Source: Sideroxydans sp. (GTDB lineage Bacteria > Pseudomonadota > Gammaproteobacteria > Burkholderiales > Gallionellaceae). Taken from it: 7,800 bases of DNA. Positions 1-6,387 of this stretch are shown here, piece by piece; position 1 is the stretch's first letter, and each line of letters begins with the position of its first letter. The notes beneath the pieces are model-generated. The model saw only the letters and a program-made list of their open reading frames with translations, made no database searches and had not been told where the DNA came from. Position numbers and translations under genes: made by a program. The stretch lies in NCBI GenBank assembly GCA_020057805.1, contig JAGVFD010000221.1:1-7800 (forward strand). Direction: 5' to 3'.

Positions 1-324
1 GTCACGGTGTTGCCCGCGCGCACGCAACTCAATGTTAATTTCGCTTCAGCCGAAGTGTTGGTGGCGGTAGTGGACGGTTTATCTTTGCAACAAGCGCGGC
101 AATTGGTTTCGCGCCGTAAGGAGCAGCCGTTTAAGAAAGTGGATGAATTTTACGAGCAGCTACCTAAAGGGGTGGGTGACTCAAGTCGAGGGGAAATGAC
201 CGTGAGCAGTGAATTTTTTTTAGTCGATGGACATGCAACCTTGGCGCAAGGTGAATTTGTTGCGCAGGCCTTGTTGCAACGCTCAACGATGTGGTCAACC
301 GTGGTAAGGCAGAGCGTGCAATGA
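1..324 (+). CDS. gspK: GspK, type II secretion minor pseudopilin (C-terminal part, 5' truncated by window)
   Basis: The frame is open from base 1 and gives the last 107 residues, ending at a TGA at 322-324. GspK is the largest minor pseudopilin; with GspI and GspJ it forms the tip of the T2SS pseudopilus in the periplasm. The visible part begins with a stretch (LPARTQLNVNFASAEVL) that matches the family's typical 'LPxRTxINVNTASAEVL' segment of the helix-hairpin-helix-like domain. It continues through a PFKKVDEFYEQLP segment and a late SSEFFLVDG segment, which corresponds to the usual 'S.yFlv.g' C-terminal strand, and closes with VVRQSV. The N-terminal prepilin peptidase site and hydrophobic helix lie outside the window. 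The stop overlaps the gspL start (ATGA), which supports an operon. The call relies on recognised family motifs and on the gspLMN genes that follow. Confidence 0.88.
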   Translation, partial: VTVLPARTQLNVNFASAEVLVAVVDGLSLQQARQLVSRRKEQPFKKVDEFYEQLPKGVGDSSRGEMTVSSEFFLVDGHATLAQGEFVAQALLQRSTMWSTVVRQSVQ

Positions 325-1535
325 GCCAGTTACGAATTTATTTTGCACAAGATTGGCAGGACGCGTCGTCTGTTTGCACTTGGGCTTTGTTGGATGATGC
401 GCGTGCCATTTTGCAATCGGGCAGTGATGCATTGGCGAATATGCCGAAAGCAGATGAATGCATTGCGGTGGTAGATGCGGCACAGGTGTTGTGTGTGGCG
501 CGTCTTCTGCCAAAAATAAAAGCCAGTCAGTTGGAAACGGCGTTGCCCTTGGCATTGGAAGAAATGATGCTGGGCGAGGCAAGTGAGCAACATGTGGTGC
601 CTGGCGCGCTGACGGCTGACGGCAAAACGGTGCTGTATGCCTTGGATAAAACCAAGCTGCGTCAATTTTTGTCTGCCTGTGCTGCCGCACAAATTCGCGT
701 GCAACGCATGCTGCCCGAATTTTCATTGCTGCCCGTGCAAGTGGGAGAGTGGAGTTTGGCATGGGATGGGCAGCGCGGATGTTTGACGATGCCGCAGCAT
801 CAGGGCTTATATGTGGCAGGAGGTGATAGCCAGCAGGCGCCAGTAGCCTTAAGTTTGCAATGGCAGGCCGCACAAGGTGCGGTGCAAGCAGTGCGCCTAT
901 TTTCTAGCAGCAATCAAATTGCCCCCCCGCAATGGCAAGGAATTTCACTCACTCACGAACGCGAGCGCTTTGATTGGCGCAGCGCAGCACTGAACGCCAG
1001 CATGCCGAATTTGTTATGGGGAAAATTTGCGCCGCCGCTGCGCATTCAAGCATGGCTGCCTAAAATCAAACCACTGCTGTGGATTGTGGCATTGGTTCTA
1101 GGTATTGAGGCCGTTGGTTACAACCTGCAATGGATGACGCTCGCACATGAGAAGACGCAGATTAAACAATCTATGACACGCGTGTTTCAAGAAACATTTG
1201 GTAGTGAAGTGGAAGTGGTGGATGCGCCTTTGCAGATGCAGCGCAGCTTGGCGCGTGCGCGCCATGCCGCAGGGGTGGCGGATGATGCTGACTTTTTGAC
1301 ATTGCTAGATAGAGTGTCGGAAGAGCTAATCCAAGGTGCCGCCAGCAAGGTGAACGGTTTGCGCTACGCCGATGGACAGTTAGACGTGGAGGTGAAACTT
1401 GCCGACCGCGCCAACCTTGCTGCCTTGCAACAGCGGTTGTCTGAACAAGGATTGCATGTGACCATCAGCGATGTGAATGACAGCGGCAGCGAAATCAGCG
1501 CGCATTTGCGCATCGCGAGTGGGGGAGGGCGATGA
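321..1535 (+). CDS. gspL: GspL, type II secretion inner-membrane platform protein
   Basis: 404 residues, close to the usual GspL length. GspL is a bitopic inner-membrane protein: its cytoplasmic actin-like region binds the GspE ATPase and its periplasmic ferredoxin-like domain pairs with GspM. Residues 1-235 are the cytoplasmic part, ending in NLLWGKFAP (230-238), which matches the family's NLLQGxYxP signature just before the membrane. One hydrophobic segment follows at about 252-268 (LLWIVALVLGIEAVGY). The periplasmic region includes an FLTLLDRVSEEL helix (325-336) and a C-terminal fold (345-400) typical of GspL. I chose ATG 321 because it overlaps the gspK stop as ATGA and gives the expected MSQLRIYF N-terminus; an in-frame ATG 30 bases upstream would only add unlikely residues inside gspK. 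The 3' end overlaps gspM. Sequence identity within this family is low, but synteny makes the call secure. Confidence 0.9.
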   Translation: MSQLRIYFAQDWQDASSVCTWALLDDARAILQSGSDALANMPKADECIAVVDAAQVLCVARLLPKIKASQLETALPLALEEMMLGEASEQHVVPGALTADGKTVLYALDKTKLRQFLSACAAAQIRVQRMLPEFSLLPVQVGEWSLAWDGQRGCLTMPQHQGLYVAGGDSQQAPVALSLQWQAAQGAVQAVRLFSSSNQIAPPQWQGISLTHERERFDWRSAALNASMPNLLWGKFAPPLRIQAWLPKIKPLLWIVALVLGIEAVGYNLQWMTLAHEKTQIKQSMTRVFQETFGSEVEVVDAPLQMQRSLARARHAAGVADDADFLTLLDRVSEELIQGAASKVNGLRYADGQLDVEVKLADRANLAALQQRLSEQGLHVTISDVNDSGSEISAHLRIASGGGR

Positions 1536-2038
1536 ATATGAAGACCCAATTGCACAGCCGTTGGGCGGCCTTAAGTGCGAGTGAACAACGCATGTTGACG
1601 TGGGGCGCAGCCATTGTGCTGCCCGTGTTGTTTTACTTATTGCTATGGCAGCCCGCGCACAGTGCGGTGGATAAGTTGCAACGCAGCGTGCCGCAACAGC
1701 GTGCTGCTTTGGTGCAACTGCAAGCGCAGGCCATTGAAGTACAAACCTTGCGTCAAGGTGCACATCCTGCTGTGGTCGAAGGGGATGCCTTGCGCCAATT
1801 AGTGAATGTTGCTAGCGCAGCCGCAGGCTGGATTGCACCCCGTGTGACGGTGGAACTGGCCGAAAAAAATGAAGTTCGCATCAACGCCGACAGTGTGGAG
1901 TTTGCACGCTGGGTTAAATTTCTGCACGAGCTAGAAGCTACGCATCATCTGCGTGCCAGTTCACTCACAGTGAGCGCATTACCCACAGTCGGCTTGGTGA
2001 AAGTGAATGCTGTATTAAGCAATGGGGCTGCTAACTAA
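1532..2038 (+). CDS. gspM: GspM, type II secretion inner-membrane platform protein
   Basis: 168 residues, normal for GspM. The layout is a short cytoplasmic N-terminus containing the family-typical WAALSASEQRML (11-22), one transmembrane helix (about 23-39, WGAAIVLPVLFYLLLWQ), then a periplasmic coiled-coil-like stretch rich in Gln, Leu and Ala (about 44-75), and a small ferredoxin-like domain at the C-terminus. GspM dimerises with GspL and stabilises the inner-membrane platform. The annotated ATG overlaps the gspL TGA as ATGA. A purine-rich Shine-Dalgarno sequence (GGGGGAGGG, 1521-1529) lies very close to this ATG, only 3 bases after the GGAGG core. It is 9 bases from a second ATG at 1538 (residue 3), so initiation there is possible and would give 166 residues. 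The stop shares one base with the gspN start (TAATG). Confidence 0.88.
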   Translation: MNMKTQLHSRWAALSASEQRMLTWGAAIVLPVLFYLLLWQPAHSAVDKLQRSVPQQRAALVQLQAQAIEVQTLRQGAHPAVVEGDALRQLVNVASAAAGWIAPRVTVELAEKNEVRINADSVEFARWVKFLHELEATHHLRASSLTVSALPTVGLVKVNAVLSNGAAN

Positions 2039-2790
2039 TGCCCTCGCGCAAGCTGCAATTCTTACTTTTTCTTGGAATTTTTGTGGGCGTGCTATGCGTG
2101 TGGGCACCGGCAGCGGTGTTGACTGGGCTATTGGAAAGGACCACCGCAGGTCGCCTTACCTTGGCAAAAACACAAGGCACGTTATGGCGAGGCGAGGGTA
2201 TTTTGCTATTGCGTAACGACAATCAATTTCTGCCTTTGGGACGCTACACCTGGCGTATTTTCCCTGCCCTAAATTTATCCAGTCTGAATGTATCAGTAAC
2301 CTCGGGAAGTGAGGCGCAGCTCACACAGCTACACATTTATCCGTGGCGCAATGAGATTGAAATAGCTCCCGCCAATGCTGTGTTGCCCGCGCAATTGTTG
2401 GCGGTATTCGCGCCCCAACTCACCGCGTATCGCTTGAGTGGCGCACTCGTATTAGCCACGCCGCATTTCACTATCAAGCCTAATCATTTCGTTGGTGTGG
2501 TGACGCTCGATTGGCAGCAAGCCACGTCAGGACTTACCGACATTGCCCCTTTGGGCGATTACCGTATCACCTTAAATGGTGAAGGCGAGAAAATTAAAGT
2601 GTCGCTGGTGACACAATCTGGCAAATTAATTTTGACCGGCGCGGGCAGCATTCAACCAGGACACGCCCTCGAATTTGGTGGAACAGCCAAAGCTGCACCC
2701 GCGCAACAAGAAGTGCTGTCCGAACTGCTACATCACATTGGTCCCGAATTAACGCCGGGCGAATTCACCTTCGCACTCTTGTCACAGTAA
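2038..2790 (+). CDS. gspN: GspN, type II secretion accessory protein N
   Basis: 250 residues, matching the usual GspN size. The N-terminus has a few basic residues followed by one hydrophobic segment (about 7-30, LQFLLFLGIFVGVLCVWAPAA), consistent with a signal anchor or uncleaved signal, leaving the rest in the periplasm. Family hallmarks are GTLWRG (47-52), the LGRYTWRIFP segment (67-76) and PLGDYRITLNG (171-181) in the C-terminal beta-rich half. The molecular role of GspN is poorly defined; many working T2SSs lack it. ATG 2038 overlaps the last base of the gspM stop, which suggests translational coupling. The upstream Shine-Dalgarno is weak (a GGGG at 2024-2027), which also fits coupling. 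The gene is intact and shows nothing unusual for its family. Confidence 0.86.
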   Translation: MPSRKLQFLLFLGIFVGVLCVWAPAAVLTGLLERTTAGRLTLAKTQGTLWRGEGILLLRNDNQFLPLGRYTWRIFPALNLSSLNVSVTSGSEAQLTQLHIYPWRNEIEIAPANAVLPAQLLAVFAPQLTAYRLSGALVLATPHFTIKPNHFVGVVTLDWQQATSGLTDIAPLGDYRITLNGEGEKIKVSLVTQSGKLILTGAGSIQPGHALEFGGTAKAAPAQQEVLSELLHHIGPELTPGEFTFALLSQ

Positions 2791-2799
2791 GCCCCCCAA

Positions 2800-3792
2800 A
2801 TGAAACATTTGCATTGGATTATTTCCGACCTATTTTTACCCGCGCATGTCATGCCGCAAGTCAGTGCGGATTTGAAACTTCCCCATCTTGAAAAACTGTT
2901 GGCACGTAGCCAACGCAGCACTCACCCTGCACGTACCCAAGAAGAATTGTTATGTGCTGCGTTTGGCGTAAACGCCGTCGCTCCCCTGCGTGCGCAAGCG
3001 GATGGTCTGGTTGTGGCGCATGAATACTGGCTGTGTGCTGACCCCGTGCATCTTCAGTTGCAACAGTCGCAAGCCATTTTGCAAGCCAACGTGGTGTGCA
3101 GCGAGGTAGAGGCGGCCACTTTATGTGCCAGTTTGAATGCGCACTTTAATCAAGATGGTTTAACGTTTTTTGCACCGCATCCGCAACGCTGGTACGTGCA
3201 CGTCGGGTCGCTTGGTGAAGTGGTGATGCATCCCATCAGCAGCGTGAGGCAACGTGATGTCAAAGCCTATTTGCCGCGAGGCGCAGATGCTTTGCGCTGG
3301 CAAAAGGTGATTAACGAAGTGCAGATGTTATTACATGGACACCCGGTTAATGTGGCGCGCGAATCCAAGGGGCAGTCGCCTATCAATAGCCTGTGGATAT
3401 GGGGTGGGGGATTAGCCACTGCGCTACGCACGTGTTTGGATGCGGTGGGAGGCGATGAAAATTTGACTGCCGCTTTTGCTCAAGTGGCGCAATTACCTTG
3501 CGCTACTTCGTTGCCGCAGATACTGGTGGGAGGCGCGGAAAATGGCTTGTGGGTGAGCGCCGCGTTAAATGAGGCATGGCAAAGTGATGATCTCTATGCT
3601 TGGCGCGAACGCATTCAAACGCTGGAAAATAATCTGGCTCAAGCGGTTTGGAACGCTTTGTGTAAAGGGGAATTGCAGTCTTTGACGCTAGAAGTGATGA
3701 GCGAAAATTCGAGTCTGCAATTTAAGCTGACACGTGCTGCTTGTTACAAACTTTGGCGTCGTACACCGCCTTTAGGCCGCTATGCTGTGTAA
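2800..3792 (+). CDS. RpfE-type regulatory / phosphoglycerate mutase-like family protein (COG4255), function unknown
   Basis: 330 residues, predicted soluble, with no signal peptide or membrane helix visible. It matches a proteobacterial family variously labelled 'regulatory protein RpfE type', 'phosphoglycerate mutase' or 'uncharacterised conserved protein'. The recognisable blocks are YWLCADPVHLQL (76-87), LNAHFNQDGLTF (112-123), RWY (130-132) and the strongly conserved stretch 176-204, which includes HGHPVNVARE and ends in NSLWIWGGG. The C-terminus (KLWRRTPPL) is also family-like. The name comes from rpfE in the Xanthomonas rpf cluster; no biochemical activity is established that I know of. 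I do not see the metal-ligand and nucleophile motifs of a true cofactor-independent phosphoglycerate mutase, so that enzymatic label should be treated with caution. The gene starts 9 bases after gspN with a poor Shine-Dalgarno sequence, so it is probably read through from the T2SS operon. Confidence 0.8.
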   Translation: MKHLHWIISDLFLPAHVMPQVSADLKLPHLEKLLARSQRSTHPARTQEELLCAAFGVNAVAPLRAQADGLVVAHEYWLCADPVHLQLQQSQAILQANVVCSEVEAATLCASLNAHFNQDGLTFFAPHPQRWYVHVGSLGEVVMHPISSVRQRDVKAYLPRGADALRWQKVINEVQMLLHGHPVNVARESKGQSPINSLWIWGGGLATALRTCLDAVGGDENLTAAFAQVAQLPCATSLPQILVGGAENGLWVSAALNEAWQSDDLYAWRERIQTLENNLAQAVWNALCKGELQSLTLEVMSENSSLQFKLTRAACYKLWRRTPPLGRYAV

Positions 3793-3805
3793 AATTGTGA
3801 CAAAT

Positions 3806-3813
3806 GGAGGGGG
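3806..3813 (+). promoter_or_regulatory. Shine-Dalgarno sequence deciding the channel gene start
   Basis: The purine run GGAGGGGG ends 8 bases before ATG 3822. An in-frame ATG at 3804 overlaps this run and has no Shine-Dalgarno sequence of its own. The run therefore favours 3822 as the true start of the channel gene. Confidence 0.7.
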
Positions 3814-3821
3814 CTAAAGCG

Positions 3822-5360
3822 ATGAACTTTTTGAATGAGGCATTTAATTATTTCTGGGGCGGAGAAACTTTCCTCGTGCTAGCGATGATGCTCAGCATGT
3901 TTGTTTTGCTCTATCACTTTCGCCGCGAAGAGCGGGTGAGTTTAGTCAACACCCTTGGGTTTTATTTAGCCTGCCTAATGGGTTTGTTTGTCAGTGGCAT
4001 GGTGTTCTCTTTAGGTTTTGAGCGCGGCGCGAATATCGTGCATGAGGTATTCATCATCGGCCTAGGGGTGGCTGTGCTGCGCATGCTGGGGCAGCTTGTA
4101 TTCCGTTTGTTGCTGCCTGCAGTCAAGTTGACCCCTCCGCGCATCACTGAAGATATTTTCGTCATTGTTGGATACGTGGCTTGGTTTATGGTGCGCCTGC
4201 GTTATGCAGGGTTGGATTTAGGCAGCATTTTGGCAACGTCGGCGGTGATTACGGCGGTGATTGCGTTTGCCATGCAAGACACGCTCGGCAACATCTTGGG
4301 TGGGCTAGCCTTGCAGCTAGACAACTCGATTGAGGTGGGTGACTGGATTAAGGTGGACGATATTTCTGGCAAGGTGGTAGACATTCGCTGGCGTTCTACG
4401 TTGGTGGAAACCCGCAATTGGGAAACGGTGGTGTTTCCTAACTCGCAATTGATGAAAAATAAATTCTTGGTACTGGGACGGCGCACCGATGAACCTGTGA
4501 TGTGGCGACGTTGGGTGTGGTTTAACGTGGGACTGGATGCGTCACCGTCAAAAGTGATAAGCGTGATTGAGACCGCTATTGTGGGGACTGAGATTGCCAA
4601 TGTCGCTAAACATCCCGTGCCTAATTGCGTGTTGATGGATATGGATAATAAGGGCTATGCACGCTATGCCCTGCGTTACTGGCTCACTGATTTAGCGCCT
4701 GATGATCCTACTGATGGCGCGATTCGTTGGCACATTATGACGGCACTGCAACGTGCGGGATTGAAGTTGGCTTTGGAAGAAAAGAGCATTCACATCACCA
4801 AAGAAAACGAAAAATACGACGAGGCCGTGCATCAGCGTGAGGTGTTGTTACGCATCAAAACATTGCGTCGTGTCGAACTTTTTGCATCGTTGACCGAGGC
4901 TGAATTGAAGTCATTAGCTGAGCGTTTGCGCTACTCGCCCTTTTCACGTGGCAACATCATTACCCATCAAGGCGACGAGCGTTCGCACTGGTTGTACGTG
5001 ATTATCAACGGCGATGCAGAAGTGTTCTTGACCACGCCAGATGGCAATCGACGTTCTATTAACACCTTAAGTAAAGGGAATTTTTTTGGCGAGATGGCTT
5101 TACTCACTGGTGCGCCCCGTCGCGCCTCGGTAATGGCTAAAACGGACGTGGAGTGCTATCGCCTCGACAAAGAATCTTTTGAAGAAGTTTTATTGGCGCG
5201 ACCTTCTATTGCAGAAGAGGTGTCGCATATTCTCGCGCAGCGCACAGCTCAATTGGAAAGTGCGGTGCAGGACATTGGCACGGCTTCGCAACGAGATTTG
5301 ACTCAAAGCCGTAGCGAGATTTTGAGCACGATCAAGCGGTTTTTCTCACTGAACATTTAG
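3822..5360 (+). CDS. MscS-family channel with C-terminal cyclic-nucleotide-binding domain (bCNG-type)
   Basis: 512 residues. Hydrophobic helices lie at about 15-32, 42-64 and 72-100, followed by the MscS core: a helix at about 111-130 and the pore-lining helix with the amphipathic segment (about 134-170, including AFAMQDTLGNILGGLALQLD). The beta domain follows (EVGDWIKVDDISGKVVDIRW, 171-190, and VVFPNSQLMKNKF, 203-215), then an alpha/beta region to about 325. Residues 353-473 form a cyclic-nucleotide-binding domain: LFASLTEAELKSLA (353-366), YVIINGDAEVF (392-402) and the phosphate-binding cassette FGEMALLTGAPRRASV (422-437), in which Gly, Glu and the key Arg are all present. This is the architecture of bacterial cyclic-nucleotide-gated channels in the MscS superfamily, so an inner-membrane channel controlled by a cyclic nucleotide is the likely role. 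The actual ligand and ion are unknown. ATG 3822 was chosen over ATG 3804 by its Shine-Dalgarno spacing. The gene starts 29 bases after the RpfE-type gene. Confidence 0.9.
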   Translation: MNFLNEAFNYFWGGETFLVLAMMLSMFVLLYHFRREERVSLVNTLGFYLACLMGLFVSGMVFSLGFERGANIVHEVFIIGLGVAVLRMLGQLVFRLLLPAVKLTPPRITEDIFVIVGYVAWFMVRLRYAGLDLGSILATSAVITAVIAFAMQDTLGNILGGLALQLDNSIEVGDWIKVDDISGKVVDIRWRSTLVETRNWETVVFPNSQLMKNKFLVLGRRTDEPVMWRRWVWFNVGLDASPSKVISVIETAIVGTEIANVAKHPVPNCVLMDMDNKGYARYALRYWLTDLAPDDPTDGAIRWHIMTALQRAGLKLALEEKSIHITKENEKYDEAVHQREVLLRIKTLRRVELFASLTEAELKSLAERLRYSPFSRGNIITHQGDERSHWLYVIINGDAEVFLTTPDGNRRSINTLSKGNFFGEMALLTGAPRRASVMAKTDVECYRLDKESFEEVLLARPSIAEEVSHILAQRTAQLESAVQDIGTASQRDLTQSRSEILSTIKRFFSLNI

Positions 5361-5362
5361 TT

Positions 5363-5398
5363 AAGGCGGCGGCATGTTGTATCATGCGGGCTGCCTTT
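5363..5398 (+). terminator. Intergenic hairpin, possible weak intrinsic terminator or accA leader structure
   Basis: In the 58-base gap between the channel gene and accA, AAGGCGGC (5363-5370) can pair with GCTGCCTT (5390-5397, one G-U pair). Inside it, GCATG (5372-5376) pairs exactly with CATGC (5383-5387) around the 6-base loop TTGTAT. A 1x2 internal loop separates the two stems, giving about 13 pairs in all. Only three T residues follow (5396-5398), so terminator activity would be weak; it may instead be an mRNA processing or leader element. It starts 2 bases after the channel stop codon and ends 20 bases before the accA start. Confidence 0.4.
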
Positions 5399-5418
5399 GA
5401 ACTTGCGAGACACAGAAC

Positions 5419-6387
5419 ATGAAAATTACATTTTTGGATTTTGAGCAACAAGTAGCTGACCTTGAAAACAAGATTGAGCAACTGCGTTTTGTACAAGACG
5501 ACTCCGCACTGGATATTTCGGATGAGATTGAGAACCTGAAAAAGAAAAGCCAAGGCCTTACCAAAGACATCTACGCCAAACTCACCCCGTGGCAAATTTC
5601 TCAAGTATCACGTCATCCACAACGCCCTTACACCCTCGACTATATCGAGCATTTATTCACTGACTTTGAAGAGCTACATGGCGATCGCACTTTTGCCGAC
5701 GATGCGGCAATCGTTGGTGGCTTGGCGCGTTTTAATGGTCAAAGCGTGATGGTGATTGGTCATCAAAAAGGCCGCGATACCAAAGAGCGTCAATATCGCA
5801 ACTTTGGTATGCCACGCCCAGAAGGCTACCGTAAAGCGATGCGCTTGATGCGCTTGGCTGAAAAATTCGGCATTCCGATTATGACGTTCATTGATACGCC
5901 AGGTGCCTATCCTGGCGTTAATGCTGAAGAGCGTAACCAGTCAGAAGCGATTGGTCGCAATCTGTATGTGATGGCTGAATTACGCACCCCGATTATCTGT
6001 ACCATCATTGGTGAAGGCGGTTCGGGCGGTGCATTGGCGGTGGCCGTGGGTGACGCGCTACTCATGTTGCAATACTCCACTTATTCCGTCATTTCGCCCG
6101 AAGGTTGTGCTTCCATTCTATGGAAAAGCGCCTCTAAAGCAGAAGAAGCTGCCGACACCTTGGCCATTACCGCGACGCGTTTGAAGACATTGGGACTGGT
6201 CGATAAAATTGTGAGTGAGCCCTTGGGTGGTGCGCATCGCGATTACGCTGCGACGATGTCTAGCGTTAAGAAAGCCTTAAGTGATGCGCTTAAACAGGCG
6301 CAAAGCAAGCCTACAGGCGATTTGTTGCAACAACGTTTTACGCGCTTGATGGGTTATGGCAAGTACAAGGAAATCGAACTTACTTGA
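5419..6387 (+). CDS. accA: Acetyl-CoA carboxylase carboxyltransferase subunit alpha
   Basis: 322 residues, the standard AccA length. With AccD it forms the carboxyltransferase that moves the carboxyl group from carboxybiotin to acetyl-CoA, giving malonyl-CoA, the first committed step of fatty acid synthesis in the cytoplasm. The N-terminal helical part begins [19 protein letters not shown] (5-23), as is typical. Conserved blocks are [11 protein letters not shown] (66-76), FEELHGDR (83-90), [11 protein letters not shown] (114-124), [12 protein letters not shown] (129-140), [10 protein letters not shown] (157-166), the glycine-rich oxyanion-hole stretch [11 protein letters not shown] (197-207) and [11 protein letters not shown] (226-236). 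Zinc and biotin-carboxyl roles lie in partner subunits encoded elsewhere. The start has a modest Shine-Dalgarno (GCGAGA, 5404-5409). The 3' end overlaps tilS by 32 bases, an arrangement common in betaproteobacteria. No defect is visible. Confidence 0.98.
   Translation: MKITFLDFEQQVADLENKIEQLRFVQDDSALDISDEIENLKKKSQGLTKDIYAKLTPWQISQVSRHPQRPYTLDYIEHLFTDFEELHGDRTFADDAAIVGGLARFNGQSVMVIGHQKGRDTKERQYRNFGMPRPEGYRKAMRLMRLAEKFGIPIMTFIDTPGAYPGVNAEERNQSEAIGRNLYVMAELRTPIICTIIGEGGSGGALAVAVGDALLMLQYSTYSVISPEGCASILWKSASKAEEAADTLAITATRLKTLGLVDKIVSEPLGGAHRDYAATMSSVKKALSDALKQAQSKPTGDLLQQRFTRLMGYGKYKEIELT

Noticed and set aside
214..221. Run of eight T in gspK, with similar runs in gspL (seven C, 922-928), gspM (seven A) and the channel gene (seven T, 5081-5087)
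   Set aside because: These could be slippage or phase-variation tracts, but all reading frames are intact, the runs are short, and each encodes expected residues (for example Phe-Phe-Leu in GspK). There is no sign of programmed frameshifting.
295..873. 192-residue open frame on the - strand inside gspL
   Set aside because: It lies wholly antisense to a confident gene, has composition typical of a shadow frame (rich in His, Pro, Arg and Ala), and shows no recognisable domain. Other - strand frames across the window were rejected for the same reason.
1614..1802. Out-of-frame + strand open frame within gspM, rich in Cys
   Set aside because: It is fully contained in gspM in another frame, has no ribosome binding site of note, and its composition is that of a frame-shifted translation.
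2800..3792. Annotation as a true cofactor-independent phosphoglycerate mutase
   Set aside because: Database labels of this family often say so, but I cannot find the metal-binding and nucleophilic serine motifs of that enzyme in the sequence. The RpfE/COG4255 family label is safer.
3795..3803. Small palindrome TTGTGACAA before the channel gene, considered as a CRP- or FNR-like operator
   Set aside because: It has only four pairs around one base and no full-length consensus for CRP (TGTGA-N6-TCACA) or FNR (TTGAT-N4-ATCAA). It is likely chance.
3804..3821. Upstream ATG at 3804 as the channel start
   Set aside because: This ATG overlaps the GGAGGGGG run that serves ATG 3822, so it would have no Shine-Dalgarno sequence and would add six residues without family support.
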